6,504 nt of DNA from Planctomycetota bacterium (GCA_021838985.1 JAKCCC010000116.1:1-6504), one strand, 5' to 3'; shown: positions 1 to 5,555, numbered from the stretch's first letter. The notes: generated by a model from the letters alone, not told the origin. Numbers and translations are program-made.

Positions 1-43
1 TTTTTAGGATCGTAAACGGTCGAATCATTCGGAAAGCGCGATG

Positions 44-75
44 GCGGGGCGAGTTTTTACACACCCCGCGTTTTA
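44..75 (+). terminator. Weak terminator-like hairpin
   Basis: GCGGGG (44-49) can pair with CCCCGC (64-69) around a 14-nt T-rich loop, followed by GTTTTAT. The stem is short and the T-run is interrupted. It might end a gene lying left of the window, but this is only a possibility. Confidence 0.2.
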
Positions 76-353
76 TACCAGTGTGCGAACACTCCACGCC
101 ATCTTAAAAGGCCCATGAAATCACGCTTTTCGGTTCCTCCGAAATCGGCAAAAGTCGAGCTAAAGTCCGCGCTATAACCGCGGACCGCGACAGCGCAGGC
201 CTTGAAACCCGCACCACACGATTGGCGGACACGCTGTCACTGCTTTCCCGGTCGGCTGGTGGCGTCGATCTTGATCCACGATAAGCCGCGGCGCGCCGGG
301 GCGGGGGGATTTCGGATCCTGGCGCAACCGTGGTGCTGGGCGGTGCGGTGGGA

Positions 354-530
354 TTATTGGCGGGAGACGGAGGAAACGGGGCGGAATATGAAGCTGCGTT
401 TGGTGTGTGTGGGGTGCCAATCAACGGCATATTTTTTATTGCGGGCCCAGAGTTCCAGGGCCCGATAGGTGCTAAATCCGCTGGGCCGGACCAGAAAAAT
501 CAGCACGGTTTGGCTGGGGCGATTGTTCAC
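354..530 (-). pseudogene. C-terminal remnant with a 'FLVRPSGF.TYR' motif
   Basis: The minus strand encodes a 58-residue run from a GTG codon (530-528) to TAA (356-354). It contains TVLIFLVRPSGFSTYRALELW and then a charged tail. I associate a hydrophobic strand followed by 'VRP.G..TYR.A' with the C-termini of uncharacterised proteins in Verrucomicrobia and Planctomycetes that lie near biopolymer-transport genes; this is recall, not a search. Upstream, the same frame continues as a Pro-rich stretch (about 531-590) and reaches a stop near 660 with no usable ATG. A neighbouring frame carries a different Pro-rich reading, so a frameshift or decay is likely. Codon choice in the motif part looks like real coding. 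It could also be a short functional protein or chance. Confidence 0.35.
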
Positions 531-710
531 CGGATCCGGCGGTGGGCGGGATTTTGGGGCGGGGGTGTACCTAGGGGCGGCATGAATGCCGTTGGTAAGG
601 CGAGGGTTGCGGTTTTCCCGAGGGACTTGCCACGTTTTGCCATGGGGGCGGTTACGGGGTTACACTGAGTACACGAAGCAACGGGGAAAACCCACGGCTC
701 TGACACCACA

Positions 711-880
711 GGCATTGGGGCACCGCGGCCGAAAGCCATTCACCGGGTCGCCGTGGGCGAGTCGCCAAAGCCTGCCCGCCCATTGGCGGGGCGACCTGAA
801 GCCCGGTGCTTCGGGTTCGGTGGCGGGTCCGAGGCGATTGCGCCAACCAGAGGTTTACCGCTTGACAAAGCACCAGCCAT
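711..880 (+). repeat. Dispersed repeat, copy A
   Basis: This is the first of three related, same-orientation copies (B at 3505-3700, C at 5349-5515). It shares the 5' block CCGAAAGCCATTCACCGGGT and the following GGGCGAGTCGC. It shares an internal AAGCCCGGTGCT (799-810) and TTCGGTGGCGGGT (816-828) with copy C at identical spacing. The 3' block is ACCAGAGGTTTACCGCTTGA. Right after GAGTCGC it carries its own hairpin: GTCGC (761-765) and CCCGCC (775-780) pair with GGCGGG (785-790) and GCGAC (791-795) across loop CATT. No reading frame is conserved among the copies, so it looks non-coding. Compared with B and C, the TTAGCTTT part of the 5' end is missing here. No transposase or target-site duplication is evident. 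Confidence 0.85.
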
Positions 881-1077
881 GGGGGCGAGCTACGCAAGGT
901 TGGCACTATTTTCAGCATCCGCAGATAGCCGCAGCGAATAAATGGTGCGTGGGGAGAAATGATTCCACGCGATTTTGAGGCTCCATAGTCATAGAAAGCT
1001 CAAGATCCAAAATTCGACTGAAGGCGGCTAAAAGCCCCAGAACGGGTGAACCGGCGGTTGGGACCGAAAATTCCCAG

Positions 1078-1854
1078 CTGAGACCATACCCTTTTCGGCT
1101 TGGCACAACCTCGTTTATCTACCCCGATCGGGCCTTGGCGAACGTGCAAAAACTCGCGGGCAGGGTCCAGGATATTGAGATTTTATTTTTCGATATCTCC
1201 GCCGCCACGGGCTTGCCTACGCGCGAGGAACTGCAGGCGATGGCCTCGGTGCAGCGCCGGTTTGGTTTGACTTTTTCCCTGCACACACCCCTGGACGTTA
1301 TGCTGGCCGATACGAACCCGGACCGCCGACGTGAAGGGGTCGAAACCATTTTGCAGGCTGTCCGCTTAGCCGAACCGATGGCCCCACGGTTATATGTCGT
1401 GCACGTCAATCCACCTCCGACGAGGGACTTGCCGCGCTGGCAGGCGAAGGTTCGGACATCGCTGGAAGCGTTGTTGAAGGCCGGTGTGCGGCCGCGGCAG
1501 TTGTGTATTGAAACGCTCAATTATGATTTCGCACAACTGGAACCGGTGGTGGCAGAGCTGCGGCTATCGGTGGCCATTGATGTGGGCCATCTTCAGCGGG
1601 ATGGTGTGGCCTGGGAGGCGGTGCTTCAGCGCAACCTGCCGCGGACGCGCATTATTCATTGGCATGGTGTGGCGCCCGAGGGACAGGACCACCGTTCGCT
1701 GGCGCATTTTCCGACGGCCGGCGCATACCGGCTGCTGCAGATATTGCGGGAAGAACACTACACCGGCGTGCTGACGCTGGAGGTGTTTCGGGAGAACGAC
1801 TTTGAAGAATCATGGCGGCTGTTGCAGAATCTGTGGATCAGCCGCAGGCGATAA
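1078..1854 (+). CDS. cbiR: CbiR-like cobamide nucleotide-loop hydrolase (AP endonuclease 2 / TIM-barrel family)
   Basis: Likely a cytoplasmic TIM-barrel metallo-hydrolase of the AP endonuclease 2/xylose-isomerase-like superfamily. CbiR of Akkermansia cleaves the phosphoribosyl bond in the nucleotide loop of cobamides, giving cobinamide phosphate for rebuilding with another lower ligand. Visible motifs are LGTTSFIYP (first strand), FSLHTPLD, VVHVN, CIETLNYDF, AIDVGHL, IIHWHGV, DHRSL and LTLEVF. They supply the His/Glu/Asp ligands expected in the barrel. The call rests on the motifs plus the cobU gene starting 9 bp downstream. Start: the first ATG/GTG/TTG-type codon in frame is TTG at 1135, but LGTTSFIYPDRA, which looks like the family N-terminus, is encoded before it. 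The frame is open back to a TGA at 976-978 with no ATG, GTG or TTG. I provisionally use CTG at 1078 (258 aa; 239 from the TTG). A general sugar phosphate isomerase is the alternative. Confidence 0.8.
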   Translation: MRPYPFRLGTTSFIYPDRALANVQKLAGRVQDIEILFFDISAATGLPTREELQAMASVQRRFGLTFSLHTPLDVMLADTNPDRRREGVETILQAVRLAEPMAPRLYVVHVNPPPTRDLPRWQAKVRTSLEALLKAGVRPRQLCIETLNYDFAQLEPVVAELRLSVAIDVGHLQRDGVAWEAVLQRNLPRTRIIHWHGVAPEGQDHRSLAHFPTAGAYRLLQILREEHYTGVLTLEVFRENDFEESWRLLQNLWISRRR

Positions 1855-1863
1855 GGACGGAGC

Positions 1864-2403
1864 ATGCCTGAAATCATCCTGATAACCGGCGGCGCGCGGA
1901 GCGGGAAAAGTGCGTTGGCCCAGCAGCTCGGTGAAGCCCGGCCGACACCGCGAATTTATTTAGCCACCTGTCCGGTTTTGGACGACGAACTGCGGGAGCG
2001 CATCCGCCGGCACCGGGAGGCGCGGGGCGCGGGTCAGTGGCAAACCATCGAAGAAACCCTGGATGTCGCCGGGGTTCTCCGCCGGGAAAACACGGCGGGT
2101 GTCATTTTAGTGGAATGCCTGACTTTGTGGATCAACAATCTTCTGCACCAGGCACAGAGCGAGGCGCGGACATTTACCGAAGCGGAACTGGATAGGGCCA
2201 TTATGAGCGTACTGGAGGAAGCACGGCGCCGGGTGGGAACAACGATTCTGGTGACCAACGAAGTGGGGTTCGGGATTATTCCGGAAAATCCGCTGGCGCG
2301 CCGGTATGGCGACCTGGTGGGCCGCTGCAATCAGCGCGTGGCCCGCGATGCCGACCAGGTGGTGTTGATGGTCTGCGGTCTGCCGGTGTATTTAAAACGG
2401 TAG
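1864..2403 (+). CDS. cobU: Bifunctional adenosylcobinamide kinase / adenosylcobinamide-phosphate guanylyltransferase
   Basis: CobU phosphorylates adenosylcobinamide and transfers GMP from GTP to cobinamide phosphate, giving GDP-cobinamide, the substrate for nucleotide-loop closure by CobS. The 179-residue length is normal for CobU/CobP. Visible motifs are the P-loop GGARSGKS (residues 9-16), LATCPVLDDELRERIRRHREAR with His50 matching the guanylylated histidine of the family, VECLTLWINNLL, and the signature TNEVGFGIIPENPLARRYGD followed by GRCNQRVA. The ATG at 1864 is preceded by AAGGA (1853-1857) at 6-nt spacing, overlapping the cbiR stop, so the two genes are almost certainly cotranscribed. 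In a remodelling route CobU would act directly on the cobinamide phosphate released by CbiR. The stop (2401-2403) lies about 20 bp from the stop of the convergent gene, with no clear terminator between them. CobS, CobT and CobC are not in the window. Confidence 0.95.
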   Translation: MPEIILITGGARSGKSALAQQLGEARPTPRIYLATCPVLDDELRERIRRHREARGAGQWQTIEETLDVAGVLRRENTAGVILVECLTLWINNLLHQAQSEARTFTEAELDRAIMSVLEEARRRVGTTILVTNEVGFGIIPENPLARRYGDLVGRCNQRVARDADQVVLMVCGLPVYLKR

Positions 2404-2422
2404 CGGTGCGGCCGGCCGGGCG

Positions 2423-3403
2423 TCAACCTCCGATGGCGGCGTGGCCGAGCAAGCCAATGACCACACCGGCGAAGAACACCAGTATGCCGCCGATGAAAAC
2501 CGTGCGAATAGATTGCCACCAGGGCATATCCATGAAGCGCACGCGGATCCAACTGATGGCAATGAGTTCCAGGAAGACCACGGCCACGGCCACGGCGGTG
2601 GCGGTGGTAAATTGGGGTATCAGGTAGGGCAGAGTGTGCCCGAGACCACCGCCCGCGGTCATCAGCCCGCAAATGACGCCCCGCGTGACGGGGTGGCCGC
2701 GCCCGGTCAGTTCGCCGTCATCAGAGAGGGCCTCCGCAAAGCCCATGGAAATTCCCGCTCCCACCGAGGTGGCCAGGCCGGCGACAAAGGCGTCCGGATC
2801 GAGACGGGTCGCGAAAGCCACCGCGAACAACGGGGCCAGGGTGGAGATGGAGCCGTCCATCAGGCCCACCAGACCAGGCTGAACGACTTGCAGCAGGAAT
2901 AATCGGCGCTGGGCGGAATCTTCCTGTTGCCGCGCCTCCGCCGGCAACTGCTCCTGCTGGAACGCCATCGCCTGCGTGGTGTGCTTCTGCTCCACTTCGG
3001 CCAGATCGGTCAGCAGCTGGCGCGTGGAAGCGTCGGCGCAACGGCTCGCGGCGCGGCGGTAAAATCGACAGGTTTCCAGTTCCATGATTTCGGCCTGCTG
3101 GCGGATGGCGTTTAAGCCCAACTTAAGCACCAGCCAAACCGGCCGCCGCGCGACGAAACCCCGCACATCGTGGCGGGTCAGAATGGGAATGTGCTCGCCA
3201 AATTGGCGGCGATAGGCCTCCAACAAATACCGGTGATGGTCCGCTTCCTCGGCCTGCATTTTTCGAAATACTTCAGCGGTGGCGGGATAATGCCCCATGA
3301 GCGCGAGGGCGAATTCGCCGTAGACTCGTCCGTCTTCCTCTTCCAGCGAGATAGCCAGCGCCAGAATTTCCCGCTCGGTAAGATCCTTGAACTTTTTGAT
3401 CAT
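2423..3403 (-). CDS. mbfA: Ferritin-like / VIT1 fusion iron transporter (MbfA type, erythrin-VIT1 family)
   Basis: An inner-membrane protein of 326 aa. Residues 1-150 form a rubrerythrin/ferritin-like di-iron domain: EEED (21-24), E53-A-D-H56, MELE (107-110) and E138-Q-K-H141 provide the Glu/ExxH ligands. Residues about 170-326 form a VIT1/CCC1 transporter domain with about five membrane segments and family motifs GLMDGSISTLAPLFA, SMGFAEALSDDG and GRGHPVTRG. Studied rhizobial MbfA proteins export iron and protect against iron and peroxide stress; the same role here is inference. I chose the ATG at 3403 over a GTG at 3442: MIKKFKDLTEREILALAIS matches the family N-terminus, a GGGAG ribosome site lies 6 nt upstream, and the longer start overlaps a -10 box. 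It converges on cobU. No Fur or Irr box could be recognised. Confidence 0.92.
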   Translation of the reverse strand: MIKKFKDLTEREILALAISLEEEDGRVYGEFALALMGHYPATAEVFRKMQAEEADHHRYLLEAYRRQFGEHIPILTRHDVRGFVARRPVWLVLKLGLNAIRQQAEIMELETCRFYRRAASRCADASTRQLLTDLAEVEQKHTTQAMAFQQEQLPAEARQQEDSAQRRLFLLQVVQPGLVGLMDGSISTLAPLFAVAFATRLDPDAFVAGLATSVGAGISMGFAEALSDDGELTGRGHPVTRGVICGLMTAGGGLGHTLPYLIPQFTTATAVAVAVVFLELIAISWIRVRFMDMPWWQSIRTVFIGGILVFFAGVVIGLLGHAAIGG

Positions 3404-3409
3404 GCCGTG

Positions 3410-3414
3410 CTCCC
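3410..3414 (-). promoter_or_regulatory. Ribosome binding site deciding the mbfA start
   Basis: GGGAG on the minus strand lies 6 nt before the ATG at 3403. It supports that start rather than the GTG at 3442. Confidence 0.7.
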
Positions 3415-3432
3415 GTTGGCCTGCGCGCTGAT

Positions 3433-3441
3433 ATTCTAGCA
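3433..3441 (-). promoter_or_regulatory. Extended -10 promoter of mbfA (TGC-TAGAAT)
   Basis: Read on the minus strand, TGC-TAGAAT matches the extended -10 pattern TGn-TAnAAT. Transcription would start near 3426, giving a leader of about 23 nt that contains the ribosome site. No good -35 hexamer lies at 16-18 nt, which fits an extended -10 promoter. The ASCH gene at 4825 has the same -10 hexamer. Confidence 0.5.
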
Positions 3442-3504
3442 CCGCCAGGCCAAGTCTGGTGGGGGAGTTAAGCTGGCGTTACCCCCTCCATGCTCTGAGC
3501 GCAT

Positions 3505-3700
3505 TTAGCTTTGGGGCGCCCGGTCCGGAAACCATTCACCGGGTCGCCGGAGGCGAGTCGCTACGGGCGAGTAAACTGCAGCGACGGGGCCGGGCGCTGC
3601 AGCGGCAACTCGAACCCGTCGCTTACGCGCGGGGCTATGAAGAGGTGGCCGGATTTTGGAGGCCCTTTCGCCCACCAGAAAGTTATCGATTGGCAAAGTA
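3505..3700 (+). repeat. Dispersed repeat, copy B (with long stem-loop interior)
   Basis: Second copy of the family at 711-880 and 5349-5515. It keeps the 5' end TTAGCTTTGGGGCGCC, then CCATTCACCGGGTCGCC and AGGCGAGTCGC, and the 3' end CACCAGAAAGTTATCGATTG followed by GCAAAG. The middle differs from A and C and folds into an extended hairpin: 3563-3572 (ACGGG+CGAGT) pairs with 3608-3612 and 3615-3619, enclosing a perfect 8-bp stem, 3576-3583 with 3595-3602 (CTGCAGCG/CGCTGCAG). That is 18 base pairs in all. The repeat fills the gap between two minus-strand genes and ends exactly at the stop codon of the upstream one (3703-3701). Confidence 0.85.
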
Positions 3701-4321
3701 CTACGTAAATTTGCGAAGGGGGGTGATTTCGGCCTGGGAAGCATGCGCGGCCACTGCGTTAAGCAATTCACCGAGATTATCGAAAGCCATGCCATCCAGC
3801 TTGACGTGGCGCAAGGTGGTTCCCTGGCGATAGCTGATGACCACAATTCCATCGCGATTCCAGCGACGATTATCGATGCGGACAATATCGGGCAAGGCAA
3901 TCCGTCGGCGCTGTGAAATCCGTAAATGAGAATCATCCGCGACGATGCTCCGGCGGCGCTCGGTCAGGAACCAGATCAGGGCGCCCGCCGCCAGAACCGC
4001 CAACGCGGCGACAATCCAGCGCTGATTCTGGATGTCCGTGCTCGAATGCCAGCCGCTGAAGTGCACCGTTTCCACCAGACGATCCATTTGGAGTCGCTGC
4101 CCGGGCGTAGCGCCATACCAGCCCGGCCAGCGCTCCAGGGTGGTTCGCTCACGGGCCGTGACATAGCGCGAGTGTTCCATATGCCAGACCAGGGCATTAT
4201 CGCTCCCGGGCCAGCCGAGCCAGCCGTCATAGGCGAACCATAGGCCCGCCACCACCAGCGCCACAAACAACACCAGCAGTCGGCGGTATTGCCATGAATT
4301 AATCGGGGCAATGATGGGCAT
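3701..4321 (-). CDS. Two-TM membrane protein with C-terminal PH-like domain, unknown function
   Basis: 206 aa. I do not recognise a named family with known function. TM1 spans about residues 13-30 (LLVLFVALVVAGLWFA), followed by a YDGWLGWPGSDNAL motif. A loop of about 70 residues comes next, TM2 spans about 102-119 (RWIVAALAVLAAGALIWFL), and then a basic ERRR stop-transfer. Residues 120-195 read as alternating strands ending in an amphipathic helix (LRISQRRRIALPDIVRIDNRRW, GIVVISY, LDGMAFDNLGELLNAV), resembling a bacterial PH-like domain on the cytoplasmic side. Similar 'YDG....P..N' proteins are familiar to me from Planctomycetes and Verrucomicrobia. The ATG at 4321 has GGGAA about 8 nt upstream. 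The stop abuts repeat copy B. It is on the same strand as mbfA, but the 300-bp gap and the mbfA promoter argue for separate transcription. Confidence 0.8.
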   Translation of the reverse strand: MPIIAPINSWQYRRLLVLFVALVVAGLWFAYDGWLGWPGSDNALVWHMEHSRYVTARERTTLERWPGWYGATPGQRLQMDRLVETVHFSGWHSSTDIQNQRWIVAALAVLAAGALIWFLTERRRSIVADDSHLRISQRRRIALPDIVRIDNRRWNRDGIVVISYRQGTTLRHVKLDGMAFDNLGELLNAVAAHASQAEITPLRKFT

Positions 4322-4347
4322 GCGACGTTTCCCGTTCCCACGACTCT

Positions 4348-4353
4348 AATATA
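4348..4353 (-). promoter_or_regulatory. Candidate -10 box for the two-TM membrane protein gene
   Basis: TATATT on the minus strand differs from TATAAT at one position and lies 26 nt before the ATG at 4321. A -35 match (TTCCGC) at 17 nt is poor and falls inside the inverted repeat at 4366-4381, so the hairpin might overlap RNA-polymerase binding. Confidence 0.3.
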
Positions 4354-4365
4354 AGCGCGCAGGGC

Positions 4366-4416
4366 GCATTGCGGAAGCCAACCCGGCGCGGCGAACGGTA
4401 TTGGTTCCCGCAGTGC
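4366..4416. repeat. Imperfect 16-bp inverted repeat with 19-nt loop
   Basis: GCATTGCGGAAGCCAA (4366-4381) pairs with TTGGTTCCCGCAGTGC (4401-4416). There are 13 Watson-Crick pairs, two G-T wobbles as read on the + strand, and one A-C mismatch; the loop is 4382-4400. No T-run follows on either side, so a simple terminator is unlikely. Confidence 0.65.
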
Positions 4417-4426
4417 CGCTTTAAGA

Positions 4427-4448
4427 CCACCGGATGATAAGCCGGTGG
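4427..4448. repeat. Perfect 7-bp hairpin
   Basis: CCACCGG (4427-4433) and CCGGTGG (4442-4448) flank the loop ATGATAAG. It lies 10 nt after the larger inverted repeat, forming a tandem stem-loop pair. Confidence 0.6.
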
Positions 4449-4806
4449 AAGAGTCGCCTCGGAACTGATTAACGCGCCCGTGAAACAAGCTCCGCATATT
4501 CAGGACTGTTCCGCATCTCCTGCGGACACTCAGCAGAGGCGAGGCTTCGACCGGCGGATGCCAAAAAAATTCATAGGCCCTACGATAACCATCGGCATAC
4601 GCGCGGGGTTCGGGCCGCCCGAGGTCAAGTGGAATCCCGCGCGGCAGGTTAGCCGCCCGCGGCGATGTACGGGCCAGGGAGGAGGAAGCGCAGCCATTTT
4701 CAGGACAGATTTATACGCCGCCAGTTCGCCGTTACAGGAACGGGACAACACGCTGGTAACGACAATGCCGGGGGGGCGGGCATGTGAAAACGGCAGATCA
4801 ACTTTT

Positions 4807-4815
4807 TGTTAGAAT
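4807..4815 (+). promoter_or_regulatory. Extended -10 promoter of the ASCH gene (TGT-TAGAAT)
   Basis: TG (4807-4808), one base, then TAGAAT (4810-4815). The expected transcription start, about 7 nt downstream, falls at 4822-4823, within 3 nt of the ATG at 4825. There is no ribosome site in the 9 nt between box and start codon. The transcript is therefore probably leaderless. Confidence 0.5.
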
Positions 4816-4824
4816 ACCGGTACT

Positions 4825-5334
4825 ATGTTGCTACTGAAAAAGCATCTGGTGGCATTGGTGCGGGCCGGGAAAAAGCGGCAAACTATTCGCCTGTGGTCCC
4901 GGCCCATTGTGTTCGCCGGCCAAATCAGTTACACGCCCGGGTTGGGGCGGTTGCGCATTGTCAGCGTGGAGGAATTGCCGGGGTTCGACGCCCTGACCGA
5001 GGCGGATGCCGTCGCGGATGGTTTTACCGATCGCGCCGCACTTTTGGCGGAACTGCATCGGAATTACCCGATCATCCCGCCGGGCAAACGGTTGTTTCGG
5101 GTGGTATTTCAGTGGCCGCTGCGGGTAACTGGCAAACCGGCGCCAAGAGGCGCCAGCCCAGGGCCGGTGGCCCCAGCCCGCTGCCACCAACGAACAAGCC
5201 CAGGCCGCGGTTCTGTGCCGGCGGACGCAGGCGCGGCACGGGTACAAAGCGATACGGCCGGCCTTCTCTGTCAGCGCCGCATATTAAGGGATTATGTTTT
5301 GGCCAGGCGGCCGGGAAGCAGCGGCCGCGATTAG
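4825..5334 (+). CDS. ASCH domain-containing protein with an unusual C-terminal tail
   Basis: Residues 1-97 form an ASCH (PUA-like fold) domain: MLLLKKHLVALVRAGKKRQTIRLW at the N-terminus, TPGLGRLRIVSVEEL in the middle, the LTEADAVADGF helix start, and PPGKRLFRVVFQW at the end. ASCH proteins are linked to RNA or modified-nucleoside chemistry. In E. coli YqfB a Lys-x-x-Thr pair is catalytic in N4-acetylcytidine hydrolysis, and K17-x-x-T20 sits at the equivalent place here. The substrate is unknown. The start is fixed by the conserved N-terminus. Residues 98-169 are Pro/Arg/Gly/Ala-rich with no domain. They coincide with GC-rich hairpins (5139-5154, 5161-5173), so the frame may run into non-coding DNA after loss of the original stop. 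Transcription is probably leaderless. It converges on the MazG-like gene across repeat copy C. Confidence 0.85.
   Translation: MLLLKKHLVALVRAGKKRQTIRLWSRPIVFAGQISYTPGLGRLRIVSVEELPGFDALTEADAVADGFTDRAALLAELHRNYPIIPPGKRLFRVVFQWPLRVTGKPAPRGASPGPVAPARCHQRTSPGRGSVPADAGAARVQSDTAGLLCQRRILRDYVLARRPGSSGRD
5139..5173. repeat. Two adjacent GC-rich hairpins in the ASCH tail region
   Basis: GGCGCC-AAGA-GGCGCC (5139-5154) is a perfect 6-bp stem with a 4-nt loop. GGGCC-GGT-GGCCC (5161-5173) is a second stem of 5 bp. Both lie just past the end of the conserved ASCH domain. No T-run follows. Confidence 0.5.
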
Positions 5335-5348
5335 TGCTTGGCCACCAC

Positions 5349-5515
5349 TTAGCTTTCGGGCGCCTGGGCCGAAAGCCGTTCACCGGGTCACTGTGGGCGA
5401 GTCGCCGCTGCCGACCCAAAGCCCGGTGCTGTGGATTCGGTGGCGGGTTCGAGGGCGGGTCCGGGGCTGTTGCGCCGACCAGAAATTTATCGCTTGAGAA
5501 AATATCAGCCTGGGC
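5349..5515 (+). repeat. Dispersed repeat, copy C
   Basis: Third copy of the family. It begins TTAGCTTTCGGGCGCC like copy B, continues CCGAAAGCCGTTCACCGGGT and GGGCGAGTCGCC, then has AAGCCCGGTGCT (5419-5430) and TTCGGTGGCGGGT (5436-5448) at the same spacing as copy A. It ends GACCAGAAATTTATCGCTTG near 5496, with A-like sequence (CAGCC.GGG) to about 5515. The variable middle hairpin is nearly absent: only GTCG/CGAC can pair. It fills most of the 221-bp convergent gap between the ASCH and MazG-like genes. Confidence 0.85.
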
Positions 5516-5555
5516 TTGGACTGGGATCGGGATGAAAGCTTCGGCACAGCAGCAG

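Larger units (their letters stand above)
1..710. other. Gene-poor stretch with small hairpins and one gene remnant
   Basis: No intact gene is convincing here. Reading frames on both strands are Pro/Gly/Arg-rich and lack a recognisable family, apart from the minus-strand fragment listed separately at 354-530. Several short perfect hairpins are visible: 128-133 with 139-144 (TTTCGG/CCGAAA, 5-nt loop) and 165-171 with 179-185 (GTCCGCG/CGCGGAC, 7-nt loop). The motif ACTGAGTACACGAAG occurs near 665-679, just before repeat copy A. The composition looks like decayed or non-coding DNA, in keeping with the low coding density of the whole window. Confidence 0.55.
4322..4824. other. Long divergent intergenic region with structured DNA
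   Basis: About 500 bp between divergently transcribed genes. Open frames here show no recognisable family and no ribosome sites. The content is the imperfect inverted repeat at 4366-4416, the perfect hairpin at 4427-4448, a small hairpin TCCGC/GCGGA near 4510-4526, and complementary segments GCCTCG (about 4454-4459) and CGAGGC (about 4538-4543) that could close a larger fold. Promoter-like motifs lie at each end. A structured leader RNA, a small RNA or decayed sequence are all possible. Confidence 0.5.

Noticed and set aside
1035..1095. Possible cobalamin riboswitch before cbiR (GGTGAACC and AGCTGAGACC resemble conserved riboswitch pieces)
   Set aside because: The pieces are only about 30 nt apart instead of roughly 100, the central conserved core is missing, and the second piece lies within likely cbiR coding sequence.
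2404..2422. Bidirectional terminator between cobU and mbfA
   Set aside because: The 19-bp gap has only a GC palindrome (CGGCCGGCCG) without a T-run.
3404..3442. Upstream GTG start for mbfA (13 extra residues)
   Set aside because: It overlaps the extended -10 box, and the ATG at 3403 has the ribosome site and the family N-terminus.
711..5515. CRISPR array or integron attC interpretation of the repeats
   Set aside because: The copies are 160-195 bp and kilobases apart with whole genes between them, there are no short regular repeat-spacer units, and no attC core pair or integrase is seen.
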